Shown here: positions 38,701 to 46,130 of the stretch, piece by piece
Layout: the number at the start of each line of letters is the position of its first letter
Numbering within the stretch: position 1 is the first letter of the stretch
From: Campylorhamphus procurvoides
Taxonomy: Eukaryota; Chordata; Aves; Passeriformes; Dendrocolaptidae
Direction: 5' to 3'
Assembly (NCBI GenBank): GCA_013396655.1
Contig: WBMV01000850.1
Coordinates: 620,001-684,000 of the forward strand
Length of the DNA stretch: 64,000 bases
Position numbers and translations under genes: made by a program
The notes under the pieces: generated by a model
Databases searched by the model: none
Told to the model about the DNA's origin: nothing
The model's input: the letters and a program-made list of their open reading frames with translations, nothing else

Positions 38701-40383
38701 GGGAATTGTCTTTTTAACCCAATTCTGTGCCTTAGTGCACAAGTGGCTGGAGGAGAGGGGGAGAGGAACAGGAGGAATAATCAGGTTCTGTTCATGTCTG
38801 CATAAGGCCTGTAGACATTAGTGAGAGGGAGGGCCATGGTCAGTGTGAATAATCAGATGCTTTTGTAATGTTTATTCCCATTCAGAATTGTTGTACGAGG
38901 ATGTATTTACAGTGTGGGAAGTTATTTGGGCAGCAAAGCACATCTCTTCAGAACATTTTGTCCTTTTCATTGCCTTAGCACTTGTGGAAGTTTATCGAGA
39001 GATTATCCGTGATAACAACATGGACTTCACTGATATCATCAAGTTTTTTAATGGTAAGAGCCATTTTGATAAAAAGTAGAGACACTTTGCTCCTTCTCCC
39101 TTCCTCAGACTGTTGTGCAGTTCTTGCTGTTGTGACAAGCCCCTGAGTCTCTCAGCCCTTTGTGTAAATGACAAGCCCAGGTGTTCCTGTGCTTCCTGAA
39201 GCTCTGCCTTGGCACACACAAATACCAGTGTTTTCAGTCCTACCTGGGCAATGGGCAGTGGTCACTTCTTCAATGGCAGTGGGGATTTTTACCACAAAAC
39301 AAACTTTGCAATTTGTGTTTGGAAGTTTTGCTGCAATGACTTTTTGCCCTCGGCTTCATGGGAGGTGCTGAAATGTTGCTTCATTTTTGGTGAAGTCTCT
39401 CACAGGTTTTAGGCTTTCCAGAGTGGTTTGTGTTCACAGGGCTTGACCCTGCTGAAGCTGGAACGTGTGAACAACTGTCCATGCAGAACATCCCAAGCCA
39501 CTGCCAGGGTGATTCCCTGCCAGAGCAGCCACCATCCACTGCCAGGGCAGGAGTGTTCTGCCACAGCAGGGTCTCCTCCTGCCAGAGAATGGAAATTCTA
39601 AACCAGGGCTTCCTGTAAGGGTGTTTTAAAAGGTTTGGAAACAATTTGTGTAATCACAGTAATTTACTATATTATCAGTGCTGTTGCTTTCAGACACGTG
39701 TTGCAGAATTTGGTTTTCTTTTTGCCTCAGCCACTTTTATTCCAAACCTTTCCTCAACGTGCCACCCCCCAAACAAAAACCCGCAGTACTTCCCTAAGCT
39801 GAAGGAAATGTTTGTTGTGGAGCTGAGGATTTGGGACTGTTGAGAGCTGCTTTCTGACCTTGCCCCAAGCTGCAGTGGCCATGTCTGCATGTGACCTGTG
39901 ACCATTGCTCCATGGATGCAGAGCCCTTCTTACCTGGATTTATCCCTTGCATCCCAGACCCCCCAGCAGAGTCCTGCCTGCAGAGGTACCTTGATCATGT
40001 TGAGTCCAGCTGTGCCTTCCTGAGCTCCCTGTTCCTCTGCTGCTGGGCTGGGCACAGGGCACCAGCATTTCTGCACTGAGAGAACTGACAGTGGAGGGAT
40101 CAGATCTCAATCCTGGGACCTGCAGCACAAGGGATTCATCCACTTCTTCTGTCTTTAATTCTCCAAACCCAACTCCCTACAATGCTTTGAGGTTGCTGCT
40201 CATTATGCTAATTAATTAATGGTACATTAGTGTCAGTGCTGGGGCAGGAAGGTTGTGCTGCTGACAGCTAAGAGTGTTTGTGTGTGTCTTTTAGAAATGG
40301 CTGAGCATCACGATGCAGCAGAGATTCTGAGGATAGCAAGAGACCTTGTCTACAAAGTGCAGACACTGATTGAAAACAAGTGA
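5655..40383 (+). CDS. SGSM2: SGSM2: RUN and TBC domain Rab regulator (whole visible gene; 23 exons)
   Basis: The 23 exons listed separately sum to 3102 nt, that is 1033 codons plus TGA, with compatible phases at every junction and no internal stop. Order in the protein (numbered from the first visible codon): RUN domain ~1-190, PH-like Rab-binding region ~292-411, acidic alternative segment ~411-456, start of the TBC domain ~525-620, disordered insert ~620-800, rest of the TBC domain ~805-1000. Adding a short first exon of about 19 residues gives close to the ~1051 residues I recall for the long human form. Family knowledge: SGSM2/RUTBC1 binds Rab9A-GTP and stimulates GTP hydrolysis by Rab32 and Rab33B in endosome/trans-Golgi and melanosome traffic. 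SGSM2 is preferred over its paralogue SGSM1 because MNT is the convergent neighbour and the sequence between domains fits. Confidence 0.95.
6609..6634. repeat. Perfect 12-bp inverted repeat with 2-base spacer
   Basis: AATATCACTTTC (6609-6620) and GAAAGTGATATT (6623-6634) are exact reverse complements separated by CT. The loop is too small for a miRNA precursor. It could be a cruciform or a dimeric protein-binding site, or chance. Confidence 0.85.
11409..11548 (+). other. Candidate alternative terminal exon of SGSM2 (speculative)
   Basis: A strong pyrimidine tract and CAG acceptor (to 11408) precede a stretch that stays open for 45 codons in the frame set by exon 2, then stops at TAA 11546-11548. 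AATAAA occurs at 11544-11549, overlapping the stop, and again at 11561-11566. Use of this exon would give a short product with only the first RUN helices. An open run of this length is not rare by chance, so this is an inference only. Confidence 0.25.
16349..16464 (+). other. Candidate poison exon in SGSM2 intron 2 (speculative)
   Basis: A very long U-rich/pyrimidine tract (about 16284-16345) leads to a TTGCAGCAG acceptor. A usable donor, GTAAAG, occurs at 16465. Spliced after exon 2, the frame reaches TAG at 16369-16371. The length, 116 nt, is not a multiple of three. It would therefore send the transcript to nonsense-mediated decay. The acceptor quality is seen directly; use of the exon is inferred. 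Confidence 0.25.
16588..16605. repeat. GTCT tetranucleotide microsatellite
   Basis: About four and a half GTCT units, followed by further pyrimidine-rich sequence, 120-140 bases before exon 3. It may add to the pyrimidine content upstream of that acceptor. Confidence 0.8.
16725..16887 (+). CDS. SGSM2: SGSM2 exon 3 (RUN domain)
   Basis: The split glycine is followed by [19 protein letters not shown], then [15 protein letters not shown] and a helix ending [12 protein letters not shown]. Phase is 1 on entry and 2 on exit, with acceptor CCCACAG and donor GTGAGG. It forms the basic middle helices of the RUN domain (visible residues ~26-79). It closely matches mammalian SGSM2, with conservative changes only. 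Confidence 0.95.
16888..18920 (+). other. SGSM2: SGSM2 intron 3
   Basis: About 2 kb. A short GT-rich stretch follows the exon near 16925-16940. AT-rich low-complexity sequence occupies about 17.7-17.9 kb. No exon, RNA gene or repeat family was recognised. Confidence 0.7.
18921..19082 (+). CDS. SGSM2: SGSM2 exon 4 (RUN domain)
   Basis: Encodes [15 protein letters not shown], a polar loop, then [19 protein letters not shown] and IVQYIVDNC, an amphipathic RUN helix. Phase is 2 to 2, acceptor TTTTGCAG, donor GTAAGA. The first half varies between species, and the [13 protein letters not shown] core is essentially identical to mammals. Confidence 0.95.
19083..21323 (+). other. SGSM2: SGSM2 intron 4
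   Basis: About 2.2 kb of unique-looking sequence. I see a small direct duplication, GGAAGGTGACCT-like, near 21061-21085, and no exon or repeat family. Confidence 0.65.
21324..21391 (+). CDS. SGSM2: SGSM2 exon 5 (RUN domain)
   Basis: Reads S(split)[19 protein letters not shown] then SLL. Phase is 2 to 1, acceptor TTCCTAG, donor GTGAGT. A cysteine stands where I recall phenylalanine in the human protein (PVFGP), a lineage difference within a conserved helix. Confidence 0.94.
21863..22008 (+). CDS. SGSM2: SGSM2 exon 6 (end of RUN domain)
   Basis: Encodes [20 protein letters not shown] followed by [11 protein letters not shown] and a Ser/Arg linker, [12 protein letters not shown]. Phase is 1 to 0. 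The donor is GTAGGT; a second GT four bases on (22013) would break the frame. It completes the RUN domain at about residue 190 and begins the linker. Confidence 0.95.
22437..22571 (+). CDS. SGSM2: SGSM2 exon 7 (linker)
   Basis: Exactly 45 codons, phase 0 on both sides: [20 protein letters not shown], then [20 protein letters not shown] and VLVQP. The acceptor is GTGCTAG and the donor GTGAGT. The basic/serine-rich start (RKRHSSGS) looks like a phosphorylation-prone linker, and the remainder leads into the Rab-binding half. Confidence 0.95.
22991..23115 (+). CDS. SGSM2: SGSM2 exon 8
   Basis: Reads [20 protein letters not shown] then [20 protein letters not shown] and K. Phase is 0 to 2, acceptor GTGAACAG, donor GTATTA. 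It is the entry to the PH-like Rab-binding region; the [10 protein letters not shown] block is strictly conserved in the family. Confidence 0.95.
23704..23771 (+). CDS. SGSM2: SGSM2 exon 9 (PH-like domain)
   Basis: Encodes [20 protein letters not shown] then QQ, two beta strands of the PH-like Rab-binding domain. Phase is 2 to 1, acceptor CTCTTAG, donor GTAAGC. The last codon is completed at an ambiguous tandem acceptor in exon 10. Confidence 0.95.
24769..24929 (+). CDS. SGSM2: SGSM2 exon 10 (PH-like domain; NAGNAG acceptor)
   Basis: Encodes [20 protein letters not shown], then [20 protein letters not shown] and [13 protein letters not shown]. The acceptor is CAGCAG. Joining at 24769 gives HQQ-Q-S, closest to the mammalian HQQ-K-S; joining at 24766 gives HQQ-P-E-S with one extra residue. 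I chose 24769 on homology. The donor is GTACTG and the exit phase is 0. The segment is the core of the PH-like Rab9-binding region. Confidence 0.93.
25424..25553 (+). CDS. SGSM2: SGSM2 exon 11 (end of PH-like domain)
   Basis: Reads [20 protein letters not shown], then [20 protein letters not shown] and HDN. Phase is 0 to 1, acceptor TTTTCTAG, donor GTAAGT. The [12 protein letters not shown] strand closes the PH-like domain. The GK pair duplicates the last residues of exon 10 (QQGK-GKVF), as in mammals. Confidence 0.95.
26896..27030 (+). CDS. SGSM2: SGSM2 exon 12 (probable cassette exon, weak donor)
   Basis: 135 nt, phase 1 on both sides, so skipping it removes exactly 45 residues without a frameshift. 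It encodes [20 protein letters not shown] then [20 protein letters not shown], an acidic tract followed by a helix. The donor is AAAG/GTTTTT, which agrees with the U1 consensus poorly beyond GT. From memory, mammalian SGSM2 isoforms differ by a segment of this size at this place. Skipping would join HDN to TSEMIEMQ. Confidence 0.85.
27031..29858 (+). other. SGSM2: SGSM2 intron 12
   Basis: About 2.8 kb. If the weak donor of exon 12 is not used, the frame stays open for about 38 more codons before TGA near 27138. A short CR1-like remnant lies near 29485-29525. No exon was recognised. Confidence 0.65.
29485..29525 (+). repeat. Possible CR1 LINE 3'-end remnant
   Basis: The sequence GGTTGGGTTAGATGATCTT followed by TTTTGGCC resembles the conserved 3' end of avian CR1 elements (GGTTGGACTAGATGATCT...). 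The body of the element and the terminal 8-bp repeats are not recognisable, so this would be a decayed fragment. Confidence 0.35.
29859..30009 (+). CDS. SGSM2: SGSM2 exon 13
   Basis: Reads [20 protein letters not shown], then [20 protein letters not shown] and PSCCNCIHD. Phase is 1 to 2, acceptor TTCTGCAG, donor GTGAGC. This Cys/Ser-rich linker ahead of the TBC domain has cysteines at spacings shared with mammals, but I know of no metal-binding claim for it. Confidence 0.93.
30552..30616 (+). CDS. SGSM2: SGSM2 exon 14
   Basis: 65 nt: [20 protein letters not shown] then G, with split arginine and tryptophan codons at its ends (phase 2 to 1). Acceptor TCCACAG, donor GTGAGT. It is a short helical segment leading to the TBC region. 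Confidence 0.94.
31038..31183 (+). CDS. SGSM2: SGSM2 exon 15
   Basis: Encodes [20 protein letters not shown], then [20 protein letters not shown] and SKYQKDKK. Phase is 1 to 0, acceptor CCCCCCAG, donor GTCAGT. GC content is clearly higher than in neighbouring exons. The [14 protein letters not shown] helix begins the TBC domain. Confidence 0.95.
31583..31711 (+). CDS. SGSM2: SGSM2 exon 16 (TBC domain, first part)
   Basis: 43 codons in phase 0: [20 protein letters not shown], then [20 protein letters not shown] and MDQ. It carries TBC motif A ([12 protein letters not shown]). Acceptor CTGCAG, donor GTAAGC. Confidence 0.96.
31712..34371 (+). other. SGSM2: SGSM2 intron 16
   Basis: About 2.7 kb. 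Its 3' end carries a GT microsatellite that abuts the acceptor. No coding element or repeat family was recognised in the rest. Confidence 0.65.
34351..34365. repeat. GT/TG microsatellite in the acceptor of exon 17
   Basis: Seven and a half TG units, followed by CTGCAG and exon 17. There is no conventional pyrimidine tract here; the UG repeat occupies its place. UG repeats at 3' splice sites are known binding sites for TDP-43 and CELF proteins (for example CFTR exon 9). Confidence 0.9.
34372..34554 (+). CDS. SGSM2: SGSM2 exon 17 (TBC insert)
   Basis: 61 codons, phase 0: [20 protein letters not shown], then [40 protein letters not shown] and D. Donor GTAGGT. A charged helix followed by a Ser-rich conserved stretch begins the insert that splits the TBC domain. 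Confidence 0.95.
34889..35275 (+). CDS. SGSM2: SGSM2 exon 18 (disordered TBC insert with DSGxxS motif)
   Basis: The largest visible coding exon (129 codons), phase 0 on both sides. It is GC-rich, acidic and proline-rich, with poor conservation at its edges, but it contains a strongly conserved island, [26 protein letters not shown] (35012-35029) fits the beta-TrCP degron DSG-hydrophobic-x-S. The exon ends with [10 protein letters not shown] and donor GTAGGT. If the intron is retained, translation stops four codons later. The segment is probably an unstructured regulatory loop in the GAP domain. Confidence 0.93.
35946..36070 (+). CDS. SGSM2: SGSM2 exon 19 (TBC arginine finger)
   Basis: Encodes [20 protein letters not shown] then [20 protein letters not shown] and C. 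The IDKDVQR segment is TBC motif B (IxxDxxR); its arginine finger codon is 36003-36005, so the catalytic arginine is intact. Phase is 0 to 2, acceptor TTTTCTAG, donor GTAATG. Confidence 0.97.
36897..36979 (+). CDS. SGSM2: SGSM2 exon 20 (TBC glutamine finger)
   Basis: Reads S(split)[18 protein letters not shown] then [22 protein letters not shown] is TBC motif C (YxQ); the glutamine finger is codon 36931-36933. With the exon 19 arginine, both dual-finger residues are present, so GAP activity is expected. Phase is 2 to 1, acceptor TTCCACAG, donor GTAGGA. Confidence 0.97.
37427..37536 (+). CDS. SGSM2: SGSM2 exon 21 (TBC domain)
   Basis: Encodes (D)[19 protein letters not shown] then [17 protein letters not shown]. 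Phase is 1 to 0, acceptor CCTGCAG, donor GTGAGT. These are typical TBC helices after the glutamine finger; I notice no difference from the mammalian sequence as I recall it. Confidence 0.97.
38026..38122 (+). CDS. SGSM2: SGSM2 exon 22 (TBC domain)
   Basis: Reads [20 protein letters not shown] then [12 protein letters not shown]. It contains the [13 protein letters not shown] signature common to this TBC subfamily. Phase is 0 to 1, acceptor ATTCTAG, donor GTAATA. Confidence 0.97.
38886..39053 (+). CDS. SGSM2: SGSM2 exon 23 (TBC domain)
   Basis: Encodes [20 protein letters not shown], then [20 protein letters not shown] and [15 protein letters not shown]. Phase is 1 to 1, acceptor ATTCAG, donor GTAAGA. 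It makes the last core helices of the TBC domain and matches mammals almost residue for residue. Confidence 0.97.
39054..40294 (+). other. SGSM2: SGSM2 intron 23
   Basis: About 1.2 kb without a recognised exon. Around 39.5 kb there is an imperfect CACTGCCAGGG / CTGCCAGAG-like short repeat. The acceptor is preceded by a brief GTGTGTGT run, then CTTTTAG. Confidence 0.65.
40295..40383 (+). CDS. SGSM2: SGSM2 exon 24 (C-terminus, stop TGA)
   Basis: Reads [20 protein letters not shown] then VQTLIENK and TGA at 40381-40383. Acceptor CTTTTAG. The IENK end is that of mammalian SGSM2. The open frame then gives way to AT-rich 3' UTR. Confidence 0.97.
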
Positions 40384-40487
40384 CTGAGGACAGACTGTCC
40401 CTGGGGCCTCGCTGTGAGCCACTGGATGGAGCATTCCTTGCACTGTTAATTCCAAATGGTGTTTTAATTGCATCTTCCATGTAATGT

Positions 40488-40493
40488 AATAAA
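40488..40493 (+). terminator. SGSM2: Possible proximal poly(A) signal of SGSM2
   Basis: AATAAA about 105 bases after the stop codon. Its use would yield a very short 3' UTR. No strong GU-rich element is obvious directly downstream. Confidence 0.35.
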
Positions 40494-41798
40494 TAGCAAG
40501 GAGATTTGTAACAGACTTCTAAAACCAGAACTTTCCCTGCACCAGATGAGGTTGGTATTTGATAGTCCTTGTTACACTCACTTTGTACTTCTACACAAAA
40601 TCTTTTTGCATTCTCTATTTCCCTCTCTAGAAGACGTCTGTCTACATCTTTGTGATGTTAAAAGGGAGGATTTGACATTCTGGAATATTTCTATTTTGAC
40701 TTACTGCACTTTTAAAGCCTGGATGCACATCACGTGCTCTGCCAGAAGCTTCCATGGAGGCAAGGCCAGATCCAGTGTCACAAGCATTGAATTGGGTCCT
40801 TGGAGGAGCATGGTCCTGGACTCACTGTCTTTGCCTTGAACATGGAAGAGAATGTGCCCGAGCTCGTGTTGCTAAAACATCTGGGTTTGTATTTAGCAGC
40901 AATGAAAGTCAGTAAGATTCCTGGGAGAATGGCCTTAAACTGCATGACTCAGTTCATGGGAAGAGTGATGAGCTCATTAGCTCAAACACCAGTTCAGCCT
41001 TGACTGACTGGCTCACACTGCTCAGTCCTTATGGCCCACACAGACCTGCCTTCATTCTGCTTTGCAAACTGACCTTGTGACCATCCCCAGCTGACAGGGC
41101 CTGCCTCCTGTTGTTCAGGTGAGCGGGTTCAGCCCACAGACAGGTCCCTGCTCGCGTTGGCAGCTCCTGCTCTGTGTTGTGCAGAGCCCTGGACTCAGCT
41201 CCCACCATACAGGGCCTCTTCCAGACCACTTACTGCACACGCCTCCTCCTTCTCCTCCTCTTCCTCCCTGCTCTGCAGAGCTTTCTGGGAGGAAGCTCCG
41301 TGGGATCTGCTAGCACAAACCCGGCACTCGTGTCCACGATCAGCCCTTGCCAGGTGAAGGAGCTGGAGCTGCTGCAGGGGCTCTGATCTGCTGCCAGCCC
41401 CATGCTGGGTGTGGAGATGTCCCAGTGCCCCTGGATGGTCTGTGTCCCATCCCTCCTGCTGGGCCATGTGCTGTCCTGGCTGCAGCCACTCACCCCTCAT
41501 GCCTGGAGAGCAGCAGGGGCCAGGGGGGAGCAGGGTCCTGCCCAGGGCTGTGGGGCTCTGCTGGCCTCCTCTTCCTCACACTGAGTACAGCTCTCACCTG
41601 GCCTCTACCTGCCATCCCCAGGTACGTGTTGTTGCCAAGTAAAAGTGTATCAGTCAGCCAGAGGGAGCGAGCAGGTCCTTGCTCATGGAGTCAGCTGCAG
41701 ATTCCATGGATGTATGATCCTACTCCTGGAAAACCCTAGGATTTAGCTTCAGCATGTCAAGTATTCCAAAATGTTCTCCCTTCTGCCATTAGAACCTT

Positions 41799-41815
41799 AA
41801 AAAAAAAAAAAAAAA
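41799..41815. repeat. A17 homopolymer
   Basis: A run of seventeen A in the SGSM2 3' UTR. In cDNA work it can cause internal oligo-dT priming and false 3' ends. Confidence 0.95.
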
Positions 41816-42825
41816 GATAATTTGAATTTTTGTGTTTCTGCTTTTTTGGGTTTTTTTAATCCTTCAGAGCAGCCAGTTACATGGCTGTGTTTCCATGGAA
41901 GAACTTTGTGTGCTCTTCATGGCATGGTTTGGGCTGGTCCCAGTCCAATCCCCTGCCTCTGGCAGGGACACCATTTCCAGACCAGGTTGCTCAGTTTACA
42001 TGACATATCTGCTCACAGGAGCTTTTAAAAATCAGATTGTAGAAAAAACAGGGATTAAAATTGTTTCAAATATTGATGAGAAGGATTTGCTTTAGTAACC
42101 CTCTTCTGATGGCTACCCAAACCATGGGTACCCTTGTGCTCCTCTGAGACTGAAAATGGCCAATAGTGATCTGCAAAGGGAAAAAAATGGACCCTGAGTG
42201 CTGAGCTCAATAGCCAAGGCCTCCCTTCAACTGGTATTGCACAATTTGAGAGGAAGAATAAAACCCACTCCCTGTCACTGGCGTGGGCAGATCCTTTCAG
42301 GGCCTAGCACGTTGTCTGGGCTCACAAGCAGCTCAACTGAGCTCACAGCTCTGGGAAACAACCCCCTAAAACAGCGACCCTGGGAGTGACAGAAGGAGAC
42401 AGCCCTGGCACTCCATGGAGTGCAGGCCCAGGGCCCTGGTGCAGGTCTGAGCTCACCTGAGTTCCACCTGTGCCCAACTGTGGCTGCTCAAGGGCCCCAA
42501 CAGCACTTCAGGTGCATCTGAAGGGTTCAGTTTGTTCTCTTGAAACCTGAAATAGTATTTTTTAAAAGTGAGAAAACCTCCAACTCCCAGAGCCTGAGGA
42601 GTGATAGATGTACAGATAAAACTGCACTATTTTCCTCTGGTATGTTTGGAATGTTCTGTACAGCTGTTTCACGACCAAACCCAATCTTACGAACTTCAAA
42701 CTTCGCTGTATTTGTTAGAACATTCTGTTTGATTGGATTTTATCAATGTTGTGTATTATTTATTTTTGTTGGGAGCAGACTATTCTCTTTATTGCTTAAT
42801 TATTTATGTTTAAATGTAACATATG

Positions 42826-42831
42826 AATAAA
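42826..42831 (+). terminator. SGSM2: Probable distal poly(A) signal of SGSM2
   Basis: AATAAA within an AU-rich stretch, followed by a change to GC-richer, non-conserved-looking sequence. It is the best candidate for the main transcript end. Confidence 0.6.
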
Positions 42832-42850
42832 TACTTATCGTCAAGGCATC

Positions 42851-44500
42851 CCGTGGAGCTCTTTGGAAGCATTTCTCTCCCCCAAGGTAATTTCAGCAAT
42901 GGAATGGGAATTCCTAAGCACAAGGCTGTCTGGAAAGAGGGAGAGATGTAATTAATTCTCTGACAAGCTGCATGGACTTTAGTGCTGCAGGCAGCAAGTA
43001 GGTCACCACCAAGTGGACTCCTGAAATCCCTTAAATGACTTTAAGGGCAGCTTTGAGTGACACACAGCACCCACTGAACTCCAGCCAAGCCTGAGCCAGC
43101 CCAGCCAAGGGCAGAACCAAGCCTGCTGCAAGTGTTAAAAAGTAAAAGTTTCATCCTGCAGTTTCAGGCCTGATCCTGCAGCAGCTGCACTGAATCCAGC
43201 TGAGCTGCTGGGCTTCCAGGAGAGCCTCCTCCATCACTCCAGTCCCCCTTCAAACCTCTTAAGCTCCTCCTCCTGTGTCTCCTCTGCAGCAGGGACAGTC
43301 CTTTCCTCAGTCTCACCTGGCTGCTTTGCTTCTACTGGCAGTTTTTGCAGCAATTTTCATTCTTTTTTTAGGCTGGATAGCTCTGCCTGGAGGTGGGTCC
43401 CTGGGGAATAATGGGGTGCTTCCCCATTCCACTGTAAAAAGGCCCAACAAGTGCCTGTGTGCTGGGTGGGTGCAGCCATCCCTCAGCCACTGCACCTTAG
43501 AGCTGCTAATTGGGTATTTAGCCCCATAAACAAGGATCAGCCCTTTATGAGGTGCATCCAAAGACAGGCTGGGCTAAATAATCTTCCAATGCCCTCGTGT
43601 CCTCTGCCTTCACCTGTCTGTGCCTGGTGTAACTGGGGAGGGCAAGGGACATGAGCACCACAGCTGGGGTTACCACTGGCTCTTGTCTACAGCACCTTCT
43701 TCCTTCTTACTGTCCCCACCATTCCCTTTGCAAAGTCTCAGTAGCTTTTAAAGCTGTTCTTTAGAGCTGTGGTGGTCCCACACCCCTCCAGCCCCTTTGC
43801 CTCACGGCTGCTGAGCAAAGCTGAGCCCACCCAGGGGGACCAGCCCGACCCCACTCTCCCCCCAGTGCCACCGTGAGGTTTGACTTGCCCTGCTCTGGCT
43901 GACCAAGCACCATGTCCATGGACTGGAGAGAAGGCACTGGCAAAACCTGGGACTTCACCTTCAGCATCTGCAGGAGAGAACAGTCGCAGTGAGGCAGCTC
44001 TGGCTGGGCTGGATGGCCCATCCCTCCTCACCCTGCAGATCCCCCACCCACCGTGGGGACAGGACACCCCAACCAGGGTCCAGCTGCCCCAGGGGACATG
44101 GGACAGTCCTGCTACAATGGTGGGTGCCCAGCACTGTCCCCCAGCAGGGAGGGAGCCTCACCTGACAGCCACGACGCTGCTCTGACAGGATCCTGCAGCA
44201 GGACTGGGACGGGCTCCAGTGGGGCTTGGTCCTGAGTCCTCCTGGCTCAGCAGGAGAAGGGCAGGTGACAGGACACAATTTTCCAAGTTTTCGTGGATTC
44301 CAGAGGCTGCAAAGGCTTTGCTTCCCCCACTGCACAACTCTCCCTGCTCAGGACACACATCCCCACACAGAGGGACAGTGACACACACCTGGAGTGGCAG
44401 CAATGGCTCCGGAGGGAGGGAAGGCTTTGCTCTTGGAACTGGGAAATCACAAACAAAGTGAGGGATCTGCATGCAAAGCACAGGGAGGCAAATGCAGAAT
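42851..44500. other. Intergenic region between convergent genes
   Basis: About 1.65 kb between the likely SGSM2 end and the most distal candidate MNT poly(A) signal. It is GC-rich in its second half, with overlapping open frames on both strands but no recognisable protein, RNA gene or repeat. Confidence 0.6.
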
Positions 44501-44540
44501 CCTGTTTCGGATTTCAGTGCATGTTTATTTTAGTTTTATA

Positions 44541-44546
44541 TTTATT
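44541..44546 (-). terminator. MNT: Candidate most distal poly(A) signal for MNT
   Basis: TTTATT on the plus strand reads AATAAA on the minus strand; another lies at 44524-44529. The AT-rich stretch 44.5-44.78 kb around it resembles a conserved 3' UTR end and includes TATGTACA (44645-44652), which reads as a Pumilio site UGUACAUA on the minus strand. Use would give an MNT 3' UTR of about 6 kb. Confidence 0.35.
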
Positions 44547-46110
44547 TCAGGCAAGTGCTTATTACATGGATATCATTCATGTTGGATACCTAAATTCTGG
44601 AGCATGAAGAGCCGGTATTGTACAGCTGAATAGTAAAAATACAATATGTACAAAATTAGTTGCTTTTTCACATAGCAGATGTATCCAAACACATAAAAAT
44701 CTTTACAGTCTAGTTTGTCAATATTCAGTATCTCAGTAAATTGGTAACACAGTGACACGTCCTCACTGTAAACACAGACTGCACCTGCCCAGGTGAGCAT
44801 GATGAGGGGGCTCCTGTGAGGGGCAGGGGAGGGACGGGGCTCTGGGCCAGCGATGGCAGCGACTGGGCTCACAATCAGCAGCTCCAGTGACACATTCCTA
44901 ACGTGGGGAGCGCAGCGAGGATGAAATAAATAAATAAATGCTTTAGCCAGGAGGTAGGGAGGTCACATGCAGTGACAGAGAGGGGGTCCCCACTCCCACC
45001 ACAGCTCCTCACCCAGCGGTGCCCAGGCTGGGGCCTGACCAGATGCCAATAAATGGCTGGATGGCTGCAGCCAGTCCCTGATTTCTCGCTCTGTCAAGCC
45101 CCACCACACTTTTGGCTCAGGTTGCTAAGGCGTATCCGTAAGGCATTCGCAGTGGGATCCCCCTGGCACCACACCGGGGTCCCCCCCTAGCACCACGTGG
45201 CCCTCGGGGCTGTCGGCCAGCGTGGCTCTGGCCGGAGCATTCCCGATGGCCCGCATGGAGCAGCAGCACAGCCAGCCACAGGAACACACACATGGGGAAG
45301 ATGTGCCTGCCAGCCAGCCAGGGAAAATCCCAGCACAGAGATGGGCTGGGAGTTTGGGGCACGTCCCTGACAGCAAGGGCTGACAGAGGTGAGTCTCCAC
45401 CCCCAGCACGCCCCGCATCCCACACCAGTGCTCCTTCACTCTCAAATTCCTATTCACAACACAAGGAAAGGGGTGAACCAACGGGCCTCATCCAGAGCTA
45501 CAGCAGAACCAGCCATGCAGTCCTGATGAGGAGCACTAACAGCATCCCACAGCCAATTCCCACCAAATCCCAGCACAGAACAGCCCTGACCCCACACAGG
45601 TGGCGCAGGGATGGGGGCAAGTGGGGCCTTCCTTTGCTGTTCAGCAGCCCCAGGTGGGAATGGCCAAACACAACCTTCACCAAGACTGTGCCCATCCAGT
45701 GCTGGGCTTGGGCTGGTATTTTAATAGTTCAAATTTGGATTATGAAGTTCTGTGTAACAGGGACAGAGAGAAGCCAAGACTGACTCTACCCACAGCATAT
45801 TCTCCTTAACTCTAAACATCCACTCCTAACAACTGATGCTTGACTCAGAAAGGAAATAACCTAAGGATAGTGTTATAAACCATTTTAATCTGTCCAAAAT
45901 TATAGCAAGGAATGGAAAACAGGCCATAAGTATGAGGGTTTTCCTCTCCTCGCCCCAATAGCTTTTAGAATCAAAATAATAACTGTTCAGAAAAAAACAG
46001 ATGACAAGTCTTCGAGGAGCCTCACCTGCAAGTACCCAGAGCTGCCCCACCTCTACACCAGTTTCAAGAGCTGTAGGGCAGCCAGATCCCAGCTCAGGGC
46101 AGCCAAGTAC

Positions 46111-46130
46111 CTAATTAAGCTAATTAAGCT
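46111..46130. repeat. 10-bp tandem duplication with TAATTA cores
   Basis: CTAATTAAGC is followed at once by TAATTAAGCT, giving two homeodomain-type TAATTA cores ten bases apart. It lies in the gene-poor zone between the candidate MNT poly(A) signals. Confidence 0.8.

Larger units (their letters stand above)
40384..42850 (+). other. SGSM2: SGSM2 3' UTR (probable extent)
   Basis: Non-coding sequence after the stop, with an A17 run at 41799-41815 and AU-rich ATTTA-type motifs near 42.75-42.82 kb. AATAAA occurs at 40488-40493, 42257-42262 and 42826-42831. The end is placed just after the last signal because the AU-rich sequence before it looks like a typical conserved 3' UTR end; the exact cleavage site is inferred. 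Confidence 0.6.
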
